From Ruminococcus sp. UBA1828 (GTDB lineage Bacteria > Bacillota > Clostridia > Oscillospirales > Ruminococcaceae), in NCBI GenBank assembly GCA_002338885.1, contig DDJI01000115.1, positions 17,011 through 30,246 on the forward strand: a stretch of DNA of 13,236 nt, read 5' to 3'. Shown here piece by piece: positions 1-6,949 of this stretch. The first letter of the stretch is position 1; the number at the start of each line of letters is the position of its first letter. The notes under the pieces are model-generated. The model worked only from the letters and a program-made list of their open reading frames with translations. It searched no databases and had not been told where the DNA came from. Both the position numbers and the translations under genes were made by a program.

Positions 1-5
1 CGCAT

Positions 6-46
6 AAAGGCGCCCCGTAAATTTGCGGGACGCCTTTTATTTTTAC
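6..46. terminator. Intrinsic terminator, probably bidirectional
   Basis: A 7-bp outer stem (AAAGGCG at 6-12 with CGCCTTT at 31-37), one C/A mismatch, then an inner 4-bp GC stem (14-17 with 26-29) close on an 8-nt loop. On the plus strand it is followed by a T-rich tail (TTTTATTTTTA), so it would end a plus-strand gene lying left of the window. On the minus strand it directly follows the calcium ATPase stop codon and has a shorter T run (TTTAT). The plus-strand T tail overlaps the ATPase stop, so two convergent genes probably share this hairpin. The upstream convergent gene is not visible. Confidence 0.75.
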
Positions 47-2613
47 TTTCTGCCTTTAAATATAAGCATCGCAAGCCCTGATGCCACCGGAACTGCGGCC
101 GCAAATATGAGCGACCATATCATCTGCGGCATAATCAGCGCCGATACCTCCATAGCCTCTGAGAGTATTGGGACGTATAGGCACAAAAGCGTAACCGCCG
201 CCGATATCAAAACCGCACCTATAAGCCATGGATTTTTAAACGGATTCATCCTGAACACCGATACTTTTTCACTTCGGCATTCAAATACATGTATCAGCTG
301 ACTTGCTATAAGAGTTACAAGGGCGCATGTCCTCGCCTCGATTAAACTGCATCCTACGTTCAGCGAATATGCAAAGCATCCGAGCGTGCATACGCCTATT
401 AAAATGCCTCTTATGATTATCTTTGAAAGCAGACCTCCGCTGAAGAACCCGCCCGAAAAGTCGGACGGCTTTTGTTCCGTCACGCCGTCCTCAGCCTTTT
501 CAAGCCCCAACGCTATTGCCGGCAAGCCATCCGTCACAAGGTTGACAAGCAGTATTTGCGTGGGGAGCAAAATCACAGGCATGCCGAGTATAATTGACAA
601 AAACATGACCGCAACCTCTCCTATGTTGCAGGATATGAGATAGCGCACAAACTTTCTTATGTTTGAGTATACTGTTCTGCCTTCCTTTACAGCTTGGCAG
701 AGCGTAGAAAAATCATCGTCAAGAAGTATTATGTCCGCCGCCTGCTTGCATGCGTCGGTGCCGGTCTTTCCCATCGCAACGCCTATGTCGGCCTCTTTTA
801 TCGCAGGCGCATCGTTTACGCCGTCGCCGGTCATGGCTACAACAGCCCCGTTTTTCTTCAGCGCACTCACGATTCTCAGCTTGTCTTTAGGGTCTACCCT
901 TGAGAATACGCATGCCCTGCCTATAATTTTTGACAGCTTCGCGTCAGACATCCCGTCAAGCTCTTCCTTGCTTACAGACAAGCCGCCGAACCTGAGTATA
1001 CCCACTTCCTTTGCAATAGCCTCTGCCGTGAGCCTGTGGTCTCCCGTTATCATGACGGTGCGTATGCCTGCACGCCGCAGCCGAGCTACGGATGACCTTG
1101 CCTCTTTTCTCGGAGCATCTATCATGCCGGCAAGCCCTATAAATATTTCGTCGCCGCCCTCAGAGTACGAAAATGCCATTACCCTCAGCGCTTTTGATGC
1201 GTATCCGTCTACAATCTTGTAAAACTCCTGACGCATAGCGGGCGTCAATTTCTTCACGCCGGCTGCACTTTGATACATCCCGCACCTTTTTATGATCACG
1301 TCCGGCGCGCCCTTGGTGTATATAATGCTCTCACGGCTGCCATGCCTCACCGTAACGCTCATCATCTTGGTTTCGCTTTCAAAAGGAACCTCGCTTATGC
1401 GCATGTAGCTCTGCCTCAGCTCTTGTATGTTCATTCCGCAGCCTGCCGCCGCCGACAAAAGCGCCGCTTCGGTCGGGTCTGATGAGCGTACCTCGCCGTC
1501 GTCGGAAATTTCGCAGTTGTTGCACAGCGCGCAGCACCGCAAAAGCTCACGCAGAGTGTCGGTCATCATCGTCGGCTTGGAGTCAAGCGAGAGAACCATG
1601 GCTTTTGAGCCTTTTGACGGCGACAGCTCGTAGTCGCACATGTCTGAATATATTCTTGTGACACGCATTTTGTTTTCCGTCAGCGTGCCGGTCTTGTCTG
1701 TGCATATCACGGTTGTGCAGCCGAGGGTTTCAACAGAGTGCAGCCTGTGGACGAGCGCGTTGCGTTTTAACATCCTTCTTACGGCAAGGGCAAGCGATAT
1801 GGTGACCGTGGCGGGAAGCCCCTCGGGAATGGCGGCTATGGCTATTGTGATTCCTGTCATCAGCATGTCAAAGACAGGCTCTCCGCGAAGTATTCCCGCA
1901 AGCGCCACCAAAAAGCATACCCCTATGCATATTCCGCACAGAACCTTGCCCAACGCGGCAAGCTTTTTTTGAAGTGGAGTTTCGTCGCCGCCGGCATCGT
2001 CTATGAGCGCAGACATCTGTCCCATCTTTGTGTTCATGCCTGTTTGCGTGCAGCAGACTACAGCGTTGCCCCTTGTGACCGACGCTCCCATGTAAACCAT
2101 GCCCGATGAGTGCTCGCCGTCGCCGTATTCCGCCTTTCTGACAGCCTCAGATTCGCCTGTCAATATTGATTCGTCGCACCAAAGGCCGTTGCAGGAGATG
2201 ATATTTCCGTCGCACGGTATTCTGTCTCCCGCCTCAATGCAAACTATGTCATCAGGCACAATGTTTGATGCGTCTATCTCTGTTTTAGTACCGCCGCGTA
2301 TCACTCTTGCGGTGGGGGATGTCAGCTTTTCAAGCGCCTCCATTGTCTTTTCGGTTCTGAACTCCTGCACAAACCCCAAAACCGCATCCAAAAGAACTAT
2401 CAAAATAATAGTAACGGCGTCGTATATTTCGCCCATCACCGCAGATATTGCGGTCGCTCCGAGCAAAATGAGCACCATAGCGTCCTTGAACTGGTCTAAA
2501 AACAGGGAAATTACGCTCTTTCTTTTCTTGGACTTTAGCGTGTTCAGCCCGTACTCGGAAAGCTTTTTCTTTACCTGTTCGTCCGTAAGGCCTGTTTTGT
2601 AATTGTCCTGCAT
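43..2613 (-). CDS. Calcium-translocating P-type ATPase (SERCA/PMCA-like, P2A type)
   Basis: Membrane pump that uses ATP to export Ca2+ from the cytoplasm. The 856 residues are close to the usual length for bacterial P2A pumps. In order: N-terminal cation-ATPase domain; M1-M2 (about 45-85); actuator domain with TGES at 152-155; M3-M4 (about 222-275) with PEGLP at 263-267; phosphorylation loop DKTGT with the acceptor Asp306; nucleotide-binding KGAPD at 434-438; TGD at 524-526; hinge TGDGVNDAP at 595-603; and about six C-terminal membrane spans. Calcium-site residues of SERCA M4-M6 appear conserved: Glu264, Asn663, Glu666 (SCNIGE), and Asn691, Thr694, Asp695 (NLVTDGLP). This favours calcium over Mg2+ or Na+/K+. 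The start ATG has a good SD (AAGGGAG, 7 nt upstream). The gene is cut off from the flavin reductase gene by a terminator, so its promoter must lie within 2614-2685, but none stands out. Substrate specificity is inferred from these residues. Confidence 0.93.
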   Translation of the reverse strand: MQDNYKTGLTDEQVKKKLSEYGLNTLKSKKRKSVISLFLDQFKDAMVLILLGATAISAVMGEIYDAVTIILIVLLDAVLGFVQEFRTEKTMEALEKLTSPTARVIRGGTKTEIDASNIVPDDIVCIEAGDRIPCDGNIISCNGLWCDESILTGESEAVRKAEYGDGEHSSGMVYMGASVTRGNAVVCCTQTGMNTKMGQMSALIDDAGGDETPLQKKLAALGKVLCGICIGVCFLVALAGILRGEPVFDMLMTGITIAIAAIPEGLPATVTISLALAVRRMLKRNALVHRLHSVETLGCTTVICTDKTGTLTENKMRVTRIYSDMCDYELSPSKGSKAMVLSLDSKPTMMTDTLRELLRCCALCNNCEISDDGEVRSSDPTEAALLSAAAGCGMNIQELRQSYMRISEVPFESETKMMSVTVRHGSRESIIYTKGAPDVIIKRCGMYQSAAGVKKLTPAMRQEFYKIVDGYASKALRVMAFSYSEGGDEIFIGLAGMIDAPRKEARSSVARLRRAGIRTVMITGDHRLTAEAIAKEVGILRFGGLSVSKEELDGMSDAKLSKIIGRACVFSRVDPKDKLRIVSALKKNGAVVAMTGDGVNDAPAIKEADIGVAMGKTGTDACKQAADIILLDDDFSTLCQAVKEGRTVYSNIRKFVRYLISCNIGEVAVMFLSIILGMPVILLPTQILLVNLVTDGLPAIALGLEKAEDGVTEQKPSDFSGGFFSGGLLSKIIIRGILIGVCTLGCFAYSLNVGCSLIEARTCALVTLIASQLIHVFECRSEKVSVFRMNPFKNPWLIGAVLISAAVTLLCLYVPILSEAMEVSALIMPQMIWSLIFAAAVPVASGLAMLIFKGRK

Positions 2614-2685
2614 ACTAAAACTCCCTTCATTACTCGTCCTGTTTGTCCTATGATGAATCTATGTTCACAGAGGGAATTTTAGAAT

Positions 2686-2718
2686 AAAAAAGCGCACAGA
2701 CTTACCTGTGCGCTTTTT
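2686..2718 (-). terminator. Strong intrinsic terminator after the flavin reductase gene
   Basis: A perfect hairpin: GCGCACAG (2692-2699) pairs with CTGTGCGC (2706-2713) around a 6-nt loop, extended by five A-T pairs. On the minus strand the stem is followed by TTTTTTATTCT, a classic U-tract. It lies 17 nt after the stop codon of the flavin reductase gene and ahead of the ATPase gene, so it should separate the two transcription units. The plus-strand reading also has a run of five T residues. Confidence 0.88.
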
Positions 2719-2734
2719 GTCGTGCAACCTGCAA

Positions 2735-3238
2735 TTACTCGGCAGCGTATGCCTTTACGATTTCTCCGACGTATATTGTGTGAAGATCCATGTTGGGATA
2801 GTTGACCTTGAGAACGTCTTTGTCTATGAACGAATCCTCGGTCATCTTCTGTGCAAACAGCTTGCGGCATACCAAAACAAGGTTAGCTTCCTTAAACGTA
2901 ACGGTGGAATCTATAAATTCCGGCGTTATGCCTGCCTCCTTCGGCTTGTCGTGATCCCTGCCCGAGACACGTCCGCAAAGCGTCAGCGCATCGCGGTAGC
3001 CGTCGGGGAAGAAGGTAATGGTGAAGTATTCGTTTTTGTCTACGAACTCCTTTGTGTACCTCTGCGGCCTTATGTAGCATGTGGCTGCGTTTTTGTTCCA
3101 AAGGACTCCTACACCGCCCCATGACGCAGTCATGGTGTTGAAGCTGTCCTTGTTTCCTGCGGTTATCAAGCACCAATCCTTGCCTATGCGCTCAAACGGG
3201 TTGAGGCAAAGCTCTGAGGGGTTTATTTCTTTAAGCAT
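2735..3238 (-). CDS. Flavin reductase-like, FMN-binding split-barrel protein
   Basis: A 167-residue protein of the flavin reductase-like (DIM6/NTAB-type) family. These proteins bind FMN or FAD in a split beta-barrel, and many reduce flavins with NAD(P)H; the exact substrate cannot be read from sequence. Visible family features are the N-terminal run FNTMTASWGGVGVLWNK (33-49), typical of the flavin-phosphate-binding strand and loop, and YIRPQRYT (55-62). No signal peptide or membrane segment is seen, so it should be cytoplasmic. The start is well fixed by a near-perfect SD (AGGAGGAA) followed by TTGCC and ATG. The gene lies 70 bp after prs in the same direction with no clear terminator between, so read-through from prs is possible. 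A separate promoter and palindrome also precede it. Confidence 0.85.
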   Translation of the reverse strand: MLKEINPSELCLNPFERIGKDWCLITAGNKDSFNTMTASWGGVGVLWNKNAATCYIRPQRYTKEFVDKNEYFTITFFPDGYRDALTLCGRVSGRDHDKPKEAGITPEFIDSTVTFKEANLVLVCRKLFAQKMTEDSFIDKDVLKVNYPNMDLHTIYVGEIVKAYAAE

Positions 3239-3268
3239 GGCAATTCCTCCTTGTCATTGTTCATAAAC

Positions 3269-3297
3269 AGTATATGCGTCATGTTGTGCCTTAATAA
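3269..3297 (-). promoter_or_regulatory. Possible promoter of the flavin reductase gene
   Basis: On the minus strand, TATACT (3269-3274) matches the sigma-A -10 at five of six positions. It lies about 30 nt upstream of the start codon, leaving a short leader that contains the AGGAGGAA ribosome-binding site. Seventeen bp further upstream is TTATTA (3292-3297), a poor -35 with three matches. The weak -35 falls inside a perfect palindrome, which would suit a regulated promoter. This is a suggestion only. Confidence 0.35.
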
Positions 3298-3310
3298 GGC
3301 ACGCCTTATT
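3286..3310. repeat. Overlapping palindromes between prs and the flavin reductase gene, possible operator
   Basis: GTGCCTTAATAAGGCAC (3286-3302) is a perfect palindrome of two 8-bp arms around one base. It overlaps a second perfect inverted repeat, AATAAGGCACGCCTTATT (3293-3310), which runs into the prs stop codon. As RNA the loops would be tiny or the stem short, and no real U-tract follows in the minus direction, so a terminator is less likely than a site for a dimeric repressor. The palindrome covers the probable -35 region of the downstream gene. No regulator gene lies next to it. Confidence 0.5.
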
Positions 3311-4460
3311 ATTTGTGCCTGTGCGTTTCGAGAAGCATTCTGATTTTTTCGTGGGGGTCTAAGATCTCACTCACCGACATGTCGTGGTTGAGCGATGCCA
3401 CAAAGTATGAAACGTACTTTGTGCAGTCTACGATGTGGAACCACTCGCGCTTTTTAAGCTCGGGAGATATGTAGGTGAGGTTTGTGCCGAACACGGCGTC
3501 GATTATTCCGTCTTTGTACGCTGTGTCGTACTTTTCGAGTCCGGCGGTGAATATCGAGTAGGTGGCGTAGGACAAAATCTTTCTTGCGTTGCGCTTTTTC
3601 AGCTCGTATGCTATGTCGAGCATCGATTCACCGGATGAAATAATGTCGTCTGCTATGAATATGTCCATTCCGGTTACGTCGTTGCCAAGGTACTCATGCG
3701 CTACTATCGGGTTCTTGCCGTTGATGATTGTGGAGTAGTCTCTTCTCTTATAGAACATTCCGAGGTTGACCTCGAGCGCAGAAGCATAGTACATGTTTCG
3801 GCTCATTGCGCCTTCGTCGGGGGACACAACCATAAAGTGATCCTTGTCTATTTCAAGGTCGGAAAACGTGTTGAACAAAGCCTTCAAAACCTGATATGAC
3901 GGAATTATGTTGTCAAAGCCCATCAGCGGAACGGCGTTCATAACCCTCGGGTCGTGCGCGTCAAAGGTGAGTATGTTTTCAACGCCTATGGCTCTCAGCT
4001 CCTGAAGCATCCACGCACAGTCAAGCGATTCACGATAGTTTCTTCTGTGCTGACGTCCGCCGTATAAAAGAGGCATTATGACGTTTATGCGGTGAGCCTT
4101 TCCTCCCGCAGCCTGTATAATTCTCTTCAGATCCTGATAATGGTCGTCAGGAGACATGTGGTTTTCATGTCCGAAAAGCGGGTATGTGCAGGAGTAGTTT
4201 CCCGTGTCGCAAACTATAAACAGGTCGTAACCGCGCACGGTCTTTGAAATGAGCGCCTTGGCGTCGCCCGATTGAAACCTGGGGCAGCTGCACGGAATCA
4301 AGAATGTATCCACATCCTGACCGGACTGCTTTGCCCATGTAACAAGGTAGTCGTTAATCTTCTCTCCGAGTTCCTTAGCGCCGTCCATTGCTATTATGCC
4401 CAAAGGAGCTACGCTGACAGTAGGATTAAAGACCTGCGCCGTCTTTTTAAGCTTTGTCAT
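3309..4460 (-). CDS. prs: Ribose-phosphate pyrophosphokinase (PRPP synthetase), long divergent form
   Basis: Makes 5-phosphoribosyl-1-diphosphate from ribose-5-phosphate and ATP, the precursor for purines, pyrimidines, histidine, tryptophan and NAD. From this start it has 383 residues, longer than the usual 310-320. Family landmarks are present in altered form: PLLYGGRQHRRN (130-141) in place of the ATP-binding region around RQDRK; FDAHDPR (166-172) around the catalytic-type His; VVSPDEGAMSRN (211-222) in place of VVSPDHGGVTRAR; and the PRPP loop IADDIISSGES (269-279) in place of VDDIIDTGGT. The ATG at 4458-4460 is preferred over one 63 bp upstream because GGGGG sits 9 nt before it and the upstream extension does not resemble the family. 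It is transcribed divergently from murD. A catalytically altered paralogue cannot be excluded, but the core motifs argue for a real synthetase. Confidence 0.85.
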   Translation of the reverse strand: MTKLKKTAQVFNPTVSVAPLGIIAMDGAKELGEKINDYLVTWAKQSGQDVDTFLIPCSCPRFQSGDAKALISKTVRGYDLFIVCDTGNYSCTYPLFGHENHMSPDDHYQDLKRIIQAAGGKAHRINVIMPLLYGGRQHRRNYRESLDCAWMLQELRAIGVENILTFDAHDPRVMNAVPLMGFDNIIPSYQVLKALFNTFSDLEIDKDHFMVVSPDEGAMSRNMYYASALEVNLGMFYKRRDYSTIINGKNPIVAHEYLGNDVTGMDIFIADDIISSGESMLDIAYELKKRNARKILSYATYSIFTAGLEKYDTAYKDGIIDAVFGTNLTYISPELKKREWFHIVDCTKYVSYFVASLNHDMSVSEILDPHEKIRMLLETHRHK

Positions 4461-4558
4461 TTGATCAATCCCCCAAATGTTATTTGTACGATCGCCGCCG
4501 CATGTATGAATATGCATCTGCATCCACAGCGGGCGGCAAGTTAGTCTGGCTTAATCTA
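4461..4558 (-). other. prs 5' leader with GC-rich stem
   Basis: If the promoter at 4565-4593 is used, the prs mRNA has a leader of about 98 nt. GCCGCC (plus 4532-4537, read on minus) can pair with GGCGGC (plus 4494-4499), enclosing about 32 nt that include a weaker GCAT/ATGC inner pairing. The ribosome-binding GGGGG (plus 4470-4474) lies downstream of this stem. No known riboswitch is recognised. The pairing may simply stabilise the transcript, or it may have no role. Confidence 0.3.
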
Positions 4559-4564
4559 ATGTTA

Positions 4565-4593
4565 ATTATATATCAAGCCCCGAGTTATTACAA
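4565..4593 (-). promoter_or_regulatory. Sigma-A-type promoter of prs
   Basis: On the minus strand, a -35 TTGTAA (4588-4593, four of six matches to TTGACA) and a perfect -10 TATAAT (4565-4570) are separated by exactly 17 bp. Initiation would be expected near 4558. The promoter is back to back with the murD promoter, with about 80 bp between their -35 boxes. Confidence 0.65.
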
Positions 4594-4635
4594 GAAGCAA
4601 ACTATATTTTTTTATAAAGACTCAAAAGTTTATAT

Positions 4636-4665
4636 TGCGAATAAATTATCAATAATGCGAATAAA
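4636..4665. repeat. Two 10-bp direct repeats upstream of the murD promoter
   Basis: TGCGAATAAA occurs at 4636-4645 and again at 4656-4665, exactly 20 bp apart, or about two helical turns. The second copy ends 8 bp before the murD -35 box. Same-face spacing next to a promoter suits an activator or a cooperatively bound regulator. The region is AT-rich, so chance is possible. Confidence 0.4.
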
Positions 4666-4673
4666 AATTTTCG

Positions 4674-4702
4674 TTGAATTTTACGTGGCAATGATATATA
4701 AT
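4674..4702 (+). promoter_or_regulatory. Sigma-A-type promoter of the murD operon
   Basis: -35 TTGAAT (4674-4679, four of six matches) and a perfect -10 TATAAT (4697-4702) with a 17-bp spacer. Initiation near 4709 would give a leader of about 46 nt before the murD ATG. A-rich and T-rich tracts just upstream could act as an UP element. It is the best plus-strand promoter in the window and may drive the whole murD to dnaE series. Confidence 0.72.
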
Positions 4703-4754
4703 AAAATAAGGTTTGTATACCCAAATAAATTTTCGATGAAAGGCATTGGTGATT

Positions 4755-6170
4755 ATGGCTAATTACTCGAATATAACAAAGGTTCAAAGGTTCTTTTATA
4801 ACCTGCATGCATCGAAGGTGGCGTTTATCGGCGCAGGTGTGAGCCACGCTGAGCTGATAAGGCTGTTTTTGCAGAAGGGCATAGACGTTACCGTCCTCGA
4901 CAAAAAGGATAAAGAGCATTTTGATTCGGAACTTTATGATGACCTTGCATCCCGCGGAGCAAAGTTTATTTTGGGCGACAACTATCTTGACAGCCTCGAT
5001 GATTTTGACGTGGTATACCGCACTCCCGGAATGTATTATAACAACCCAAAACTTGTAAAGGCAAGGGACAACGGCGTTATCGTCACAAGCGAGATGGAGT
5101 CCTTCTTTGAGCTGTGCCCCTGCAAAATATACGCTGTCACAGGCTCGGACGGAAAAACCACCACGACAACTTTAATAGCCAATATGCTAAAGACCGAGGG
5201 CTATACCGTTTGGCTCGGCGGAAATATCGGAAAAGCGCTGCTGCCGAGAATAGAGAGCATATCCGAATCGGATGTTGCAGTGGTAGAGCTTTCGAGTTTT
5301 CAGCTGATGTCTATGCGCGAATCTCCCGACGTCGCTGTCATAACAAACATAGCGCCTAATCACCTTGACGTTCACGGAACTATGGATGAGTATATAGCAG
5401 CCAAGTGCAATATACTTGACCACCAGAACGCTTTTTCGCGCAGCGTGCTGAATAAGGACAACAAGGAAACCATGAACCTTGCAAAAAGGGTCAGAGGAAA
5501 GCTCATAACATTCTCACGCTTAGGACCGGTGGAGCACGGCGCCTACCTTGATTCAGACAGGGTAATTTGCTATAATGACGGCAGAAAAATTGTCAAGGTC
5601 ATGAACGCATCGGACATAAAAATCCCCGGCGAGCACAATGTAGAAAACTACCTTGCTGCAATATCCGCGGTGTGGAACGATGTGTCCGTAAAGTCGATGT
5701 GCAAGGTCGCAAAAACCTTCAGCGGCGTAGAGCACAGAATAGAGTTTGTAAGAGAGCTTAACGGAGTAAGGTATTATAACGACTCGATAGCATCTAACCC
5801 GACAAGAGTCATAGCGGGACTTAAATCCTTCGGAAAGGGCAAAAAGATAGTGCTAATAGCGGGCGGATACGATAAGAAAATACCGTTTGATCCGCTTGCC
5901 GTACCGGTAAATAAGTACGTAAAGGTTTTGATACTCATAGGCGATACCGCCGATAAGATCGAAAAAGCTGTCACAAGCAGCTACGACTACAGCCCGAGAA
6001 CACTTAAAATATTCCATGCCGATACCATGGAGCAGGCTGTGCAAATTGCAAAGAACAACGCATCCCGCGGAGATGTGGTCACTCTTTCTCCCGCATGCGC
6101 GTCCTTTGACATGTACCCCAACTTTGAGGCGAGGGGACGCGATTATAAGGCGATAGTAAACAGCTTGTAA
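4755..6170 (+). CDS. murD: UDP-N-acetylmuramoyl-L-alanine--D-glutamate ligase (MurD)
   Basis: Cytoplasmic peptidoglycan enzyme that adds D-glutamate to UDP-MurNAc-L-alanine using ATP. Length is 471 residues, usual for the family. Visible features are an N-terminal Rossmann-like GAGVS (26-30); the Mur-ligase P-loop GSDGKTTT (130-137); NHLDVH (202-207); the carbamylated-lysine position Lys217 (AAKCNI); GVEHRIE (324-330); and C-terminal LIAGGYDKK (367-375) and LSPACASFD (444-452). The canonical NDSKATN motif reads NDSIASN (342-348), with Ile345 replacing the Lys. ATG 4755 is chosen over in-frame TTG 4746, which is only 2 nt from AAAGG. GTG 4749 remains possible because its spacing to AAAGG (5 nt) is also acceptable. 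It is the first gene of the plus-strand series and follows a clear promoter. Confidence 0.93.
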   Translation: MANYSNITKVQRFFYNLHASKVAFIGAGVSHAELIRLFLQKGIDVTVLDKKDKEHFDSELYDDLASRGAKFILGDNYLDSLDDFDVVYRTPGMYYNNPKLVKARDNGVIVTSEMESFFELCPCKIYAVTGSDGKTTTTTLIANMLKTEGYTVWLGGNIGKALLPRIESISESDVAVVELSSFQLMSMRESPDVAVITNIAPNHLDVHGTMDEYIAAKCNILDHQNAFSRSVLNKDNKETMNLAKRVRGKLITFSRLGPVEHGAYLDSDRVICYNDGRKIVKVMNASDIKIPGEHNVENYLAAISAVWNDVSVKSMCKVAKTFSGVEHRIEFVRELNGVRYYNDSIASNPTRVIAGLKSFGKGKKIVLIAGGYDKKIPFDPLAVPVNKYVKVLILIGDTADKIEKAVTSSYDYSPRTLKIFHADTMEQAVQIAKNNASRGDVVTLSPACASFDMYPNFEARGRDYKAIVNSL

Positions 6171-6191
6171 TCGTCAGCTCGTGCATCTGTA

Positions 6192-6947
6192 ATGATAAAA
6201 AGGATAGATAAATTAGATCCTCGCGATCTCCCTGCTCTTAATACGCACTGCATGAGGACGATATGGTCGCACTTTTCGGCATACGGAACGGAGTATGACT
6301 TTTGTGAGTTTTACAGGCTGTGGCGGCAGAGAACGCAGATAGGGTATATATGCTCTTTTAACGGTTCGATAACGGCGCAGCTTGTATACGGCAAGAGGGC
6401 GACAAGCGATATAATACGGGAGCTGTCCGAGTTTGTGAATTTTAAAAGACCTTATTTTGTGCAGCTTTCCGAAGGCTTGTGCCCAAAAGCGGGCTTTTCG
6501 GGCTATAAGCGTGTAAAGCGCAGCTTTTTCACACTTCCGAAGCCGAGCGGCGACGAGGCGAACACAGACGGTCTGATACTTGAGCCGGACGTCGAGTACG
6601 TCTATAAGACTGCGTTTTCCGGCGAGGATTACGGACTGTGGCTTACAGATACCGTAAGACGCAAAAACAAAGGTCAGCTGCGAATGTTCGGGTACGAAAG
6701 CTCTGTGCTCACGGTGAGGTTTTGCATAGGCGGAGCGGCGTATATTTCAGACGTGTACACGCCGCAGCAGGACAGAAACCGAGGATACGCGACAAAGCTT
6801 TTAAAAAAGACCTCTGCACTTTTGAGCGGCGAGGGATACACATCATATCTGTGTGCGGACGAGCAAACATCCGGCTTTTACCTGCGCATGGGCTGCGAGC
6901 TTTCGGGCGAGGACACGGCATTTAAATTAAAGGACAAAGGAAAGTAA
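6192..6947 (+). CDS. GNAT-family N-acetyltransferase
   Basis: A 251-residue protein with an acetyl-CoA-dependent GNAT domain in its C-terminal half. The conserved motif A core is seen as YISDVYTPQQDRNRGYATKL (184-203), with the R-x-R-G-Y-A pyrophosphate-binding loop at 195-200. It is followed by SGFYLRMGCE (227-236), the typical motif B end. The N-terminal half (1-130) is not recognisable and may be a degenerate second GNAT fold or the acceptor-binding part. The substrate is unknown. It lies 21 bp after murD. No clear SD precedes ATG 6192, although the start agrees with the reading frame, so translation may depend on coupling to murD. Its stop is 2 nt before the next gene. An envelope-related substrate would fit the context, but that is only an inference. 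Confidence 0.8.
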   Translation: MIKRIDKLDPRDLPALNTHCMRTIWSHFSAYGTEYDFCEFYRLWRQRTQIGYICSFNGSITAQLVYGKRATSDIIRELSEFVNFKRPYFVQLSEGLCPKAGFSGYKRVKRSFFTLPKPSGDEANTDGLILEPDVEYVYKTAFSGEDYGLWLTDTVRRKNKGQLRMFGYESSVLTVRFCIGGAAYISDVYTPQQDRNRGYATKLLKKTSALLSGEGYTSYLCADEQTSGFYLRMGCELSGEDTAFKLKDKGK

Positions 6948-6949
6948 GT

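Noticed and set aside
659..1222. A 187-codon open frame antisense to the calcium ATPase, and a similar one at 2099-2602
   Set aside because: Both are shadows of a gene whose motifs are complete on the minus strand. Their Ser/Thr/Pro-rich composition is what antisense reading gives.
3286..3310. The palindromes as an intrinsic terminator of prs
   Set aside because: The loops are too small or the stem is only about 6 bp, and no U-tract follows in the minus direction.
4454..4762. A 102-codon open frame on the plus strand across the prs-murD gap
   Set aside because: It lacks a ribosome binding site, covers both promoters, has low-complexity AT-driven composition and resembles no family.
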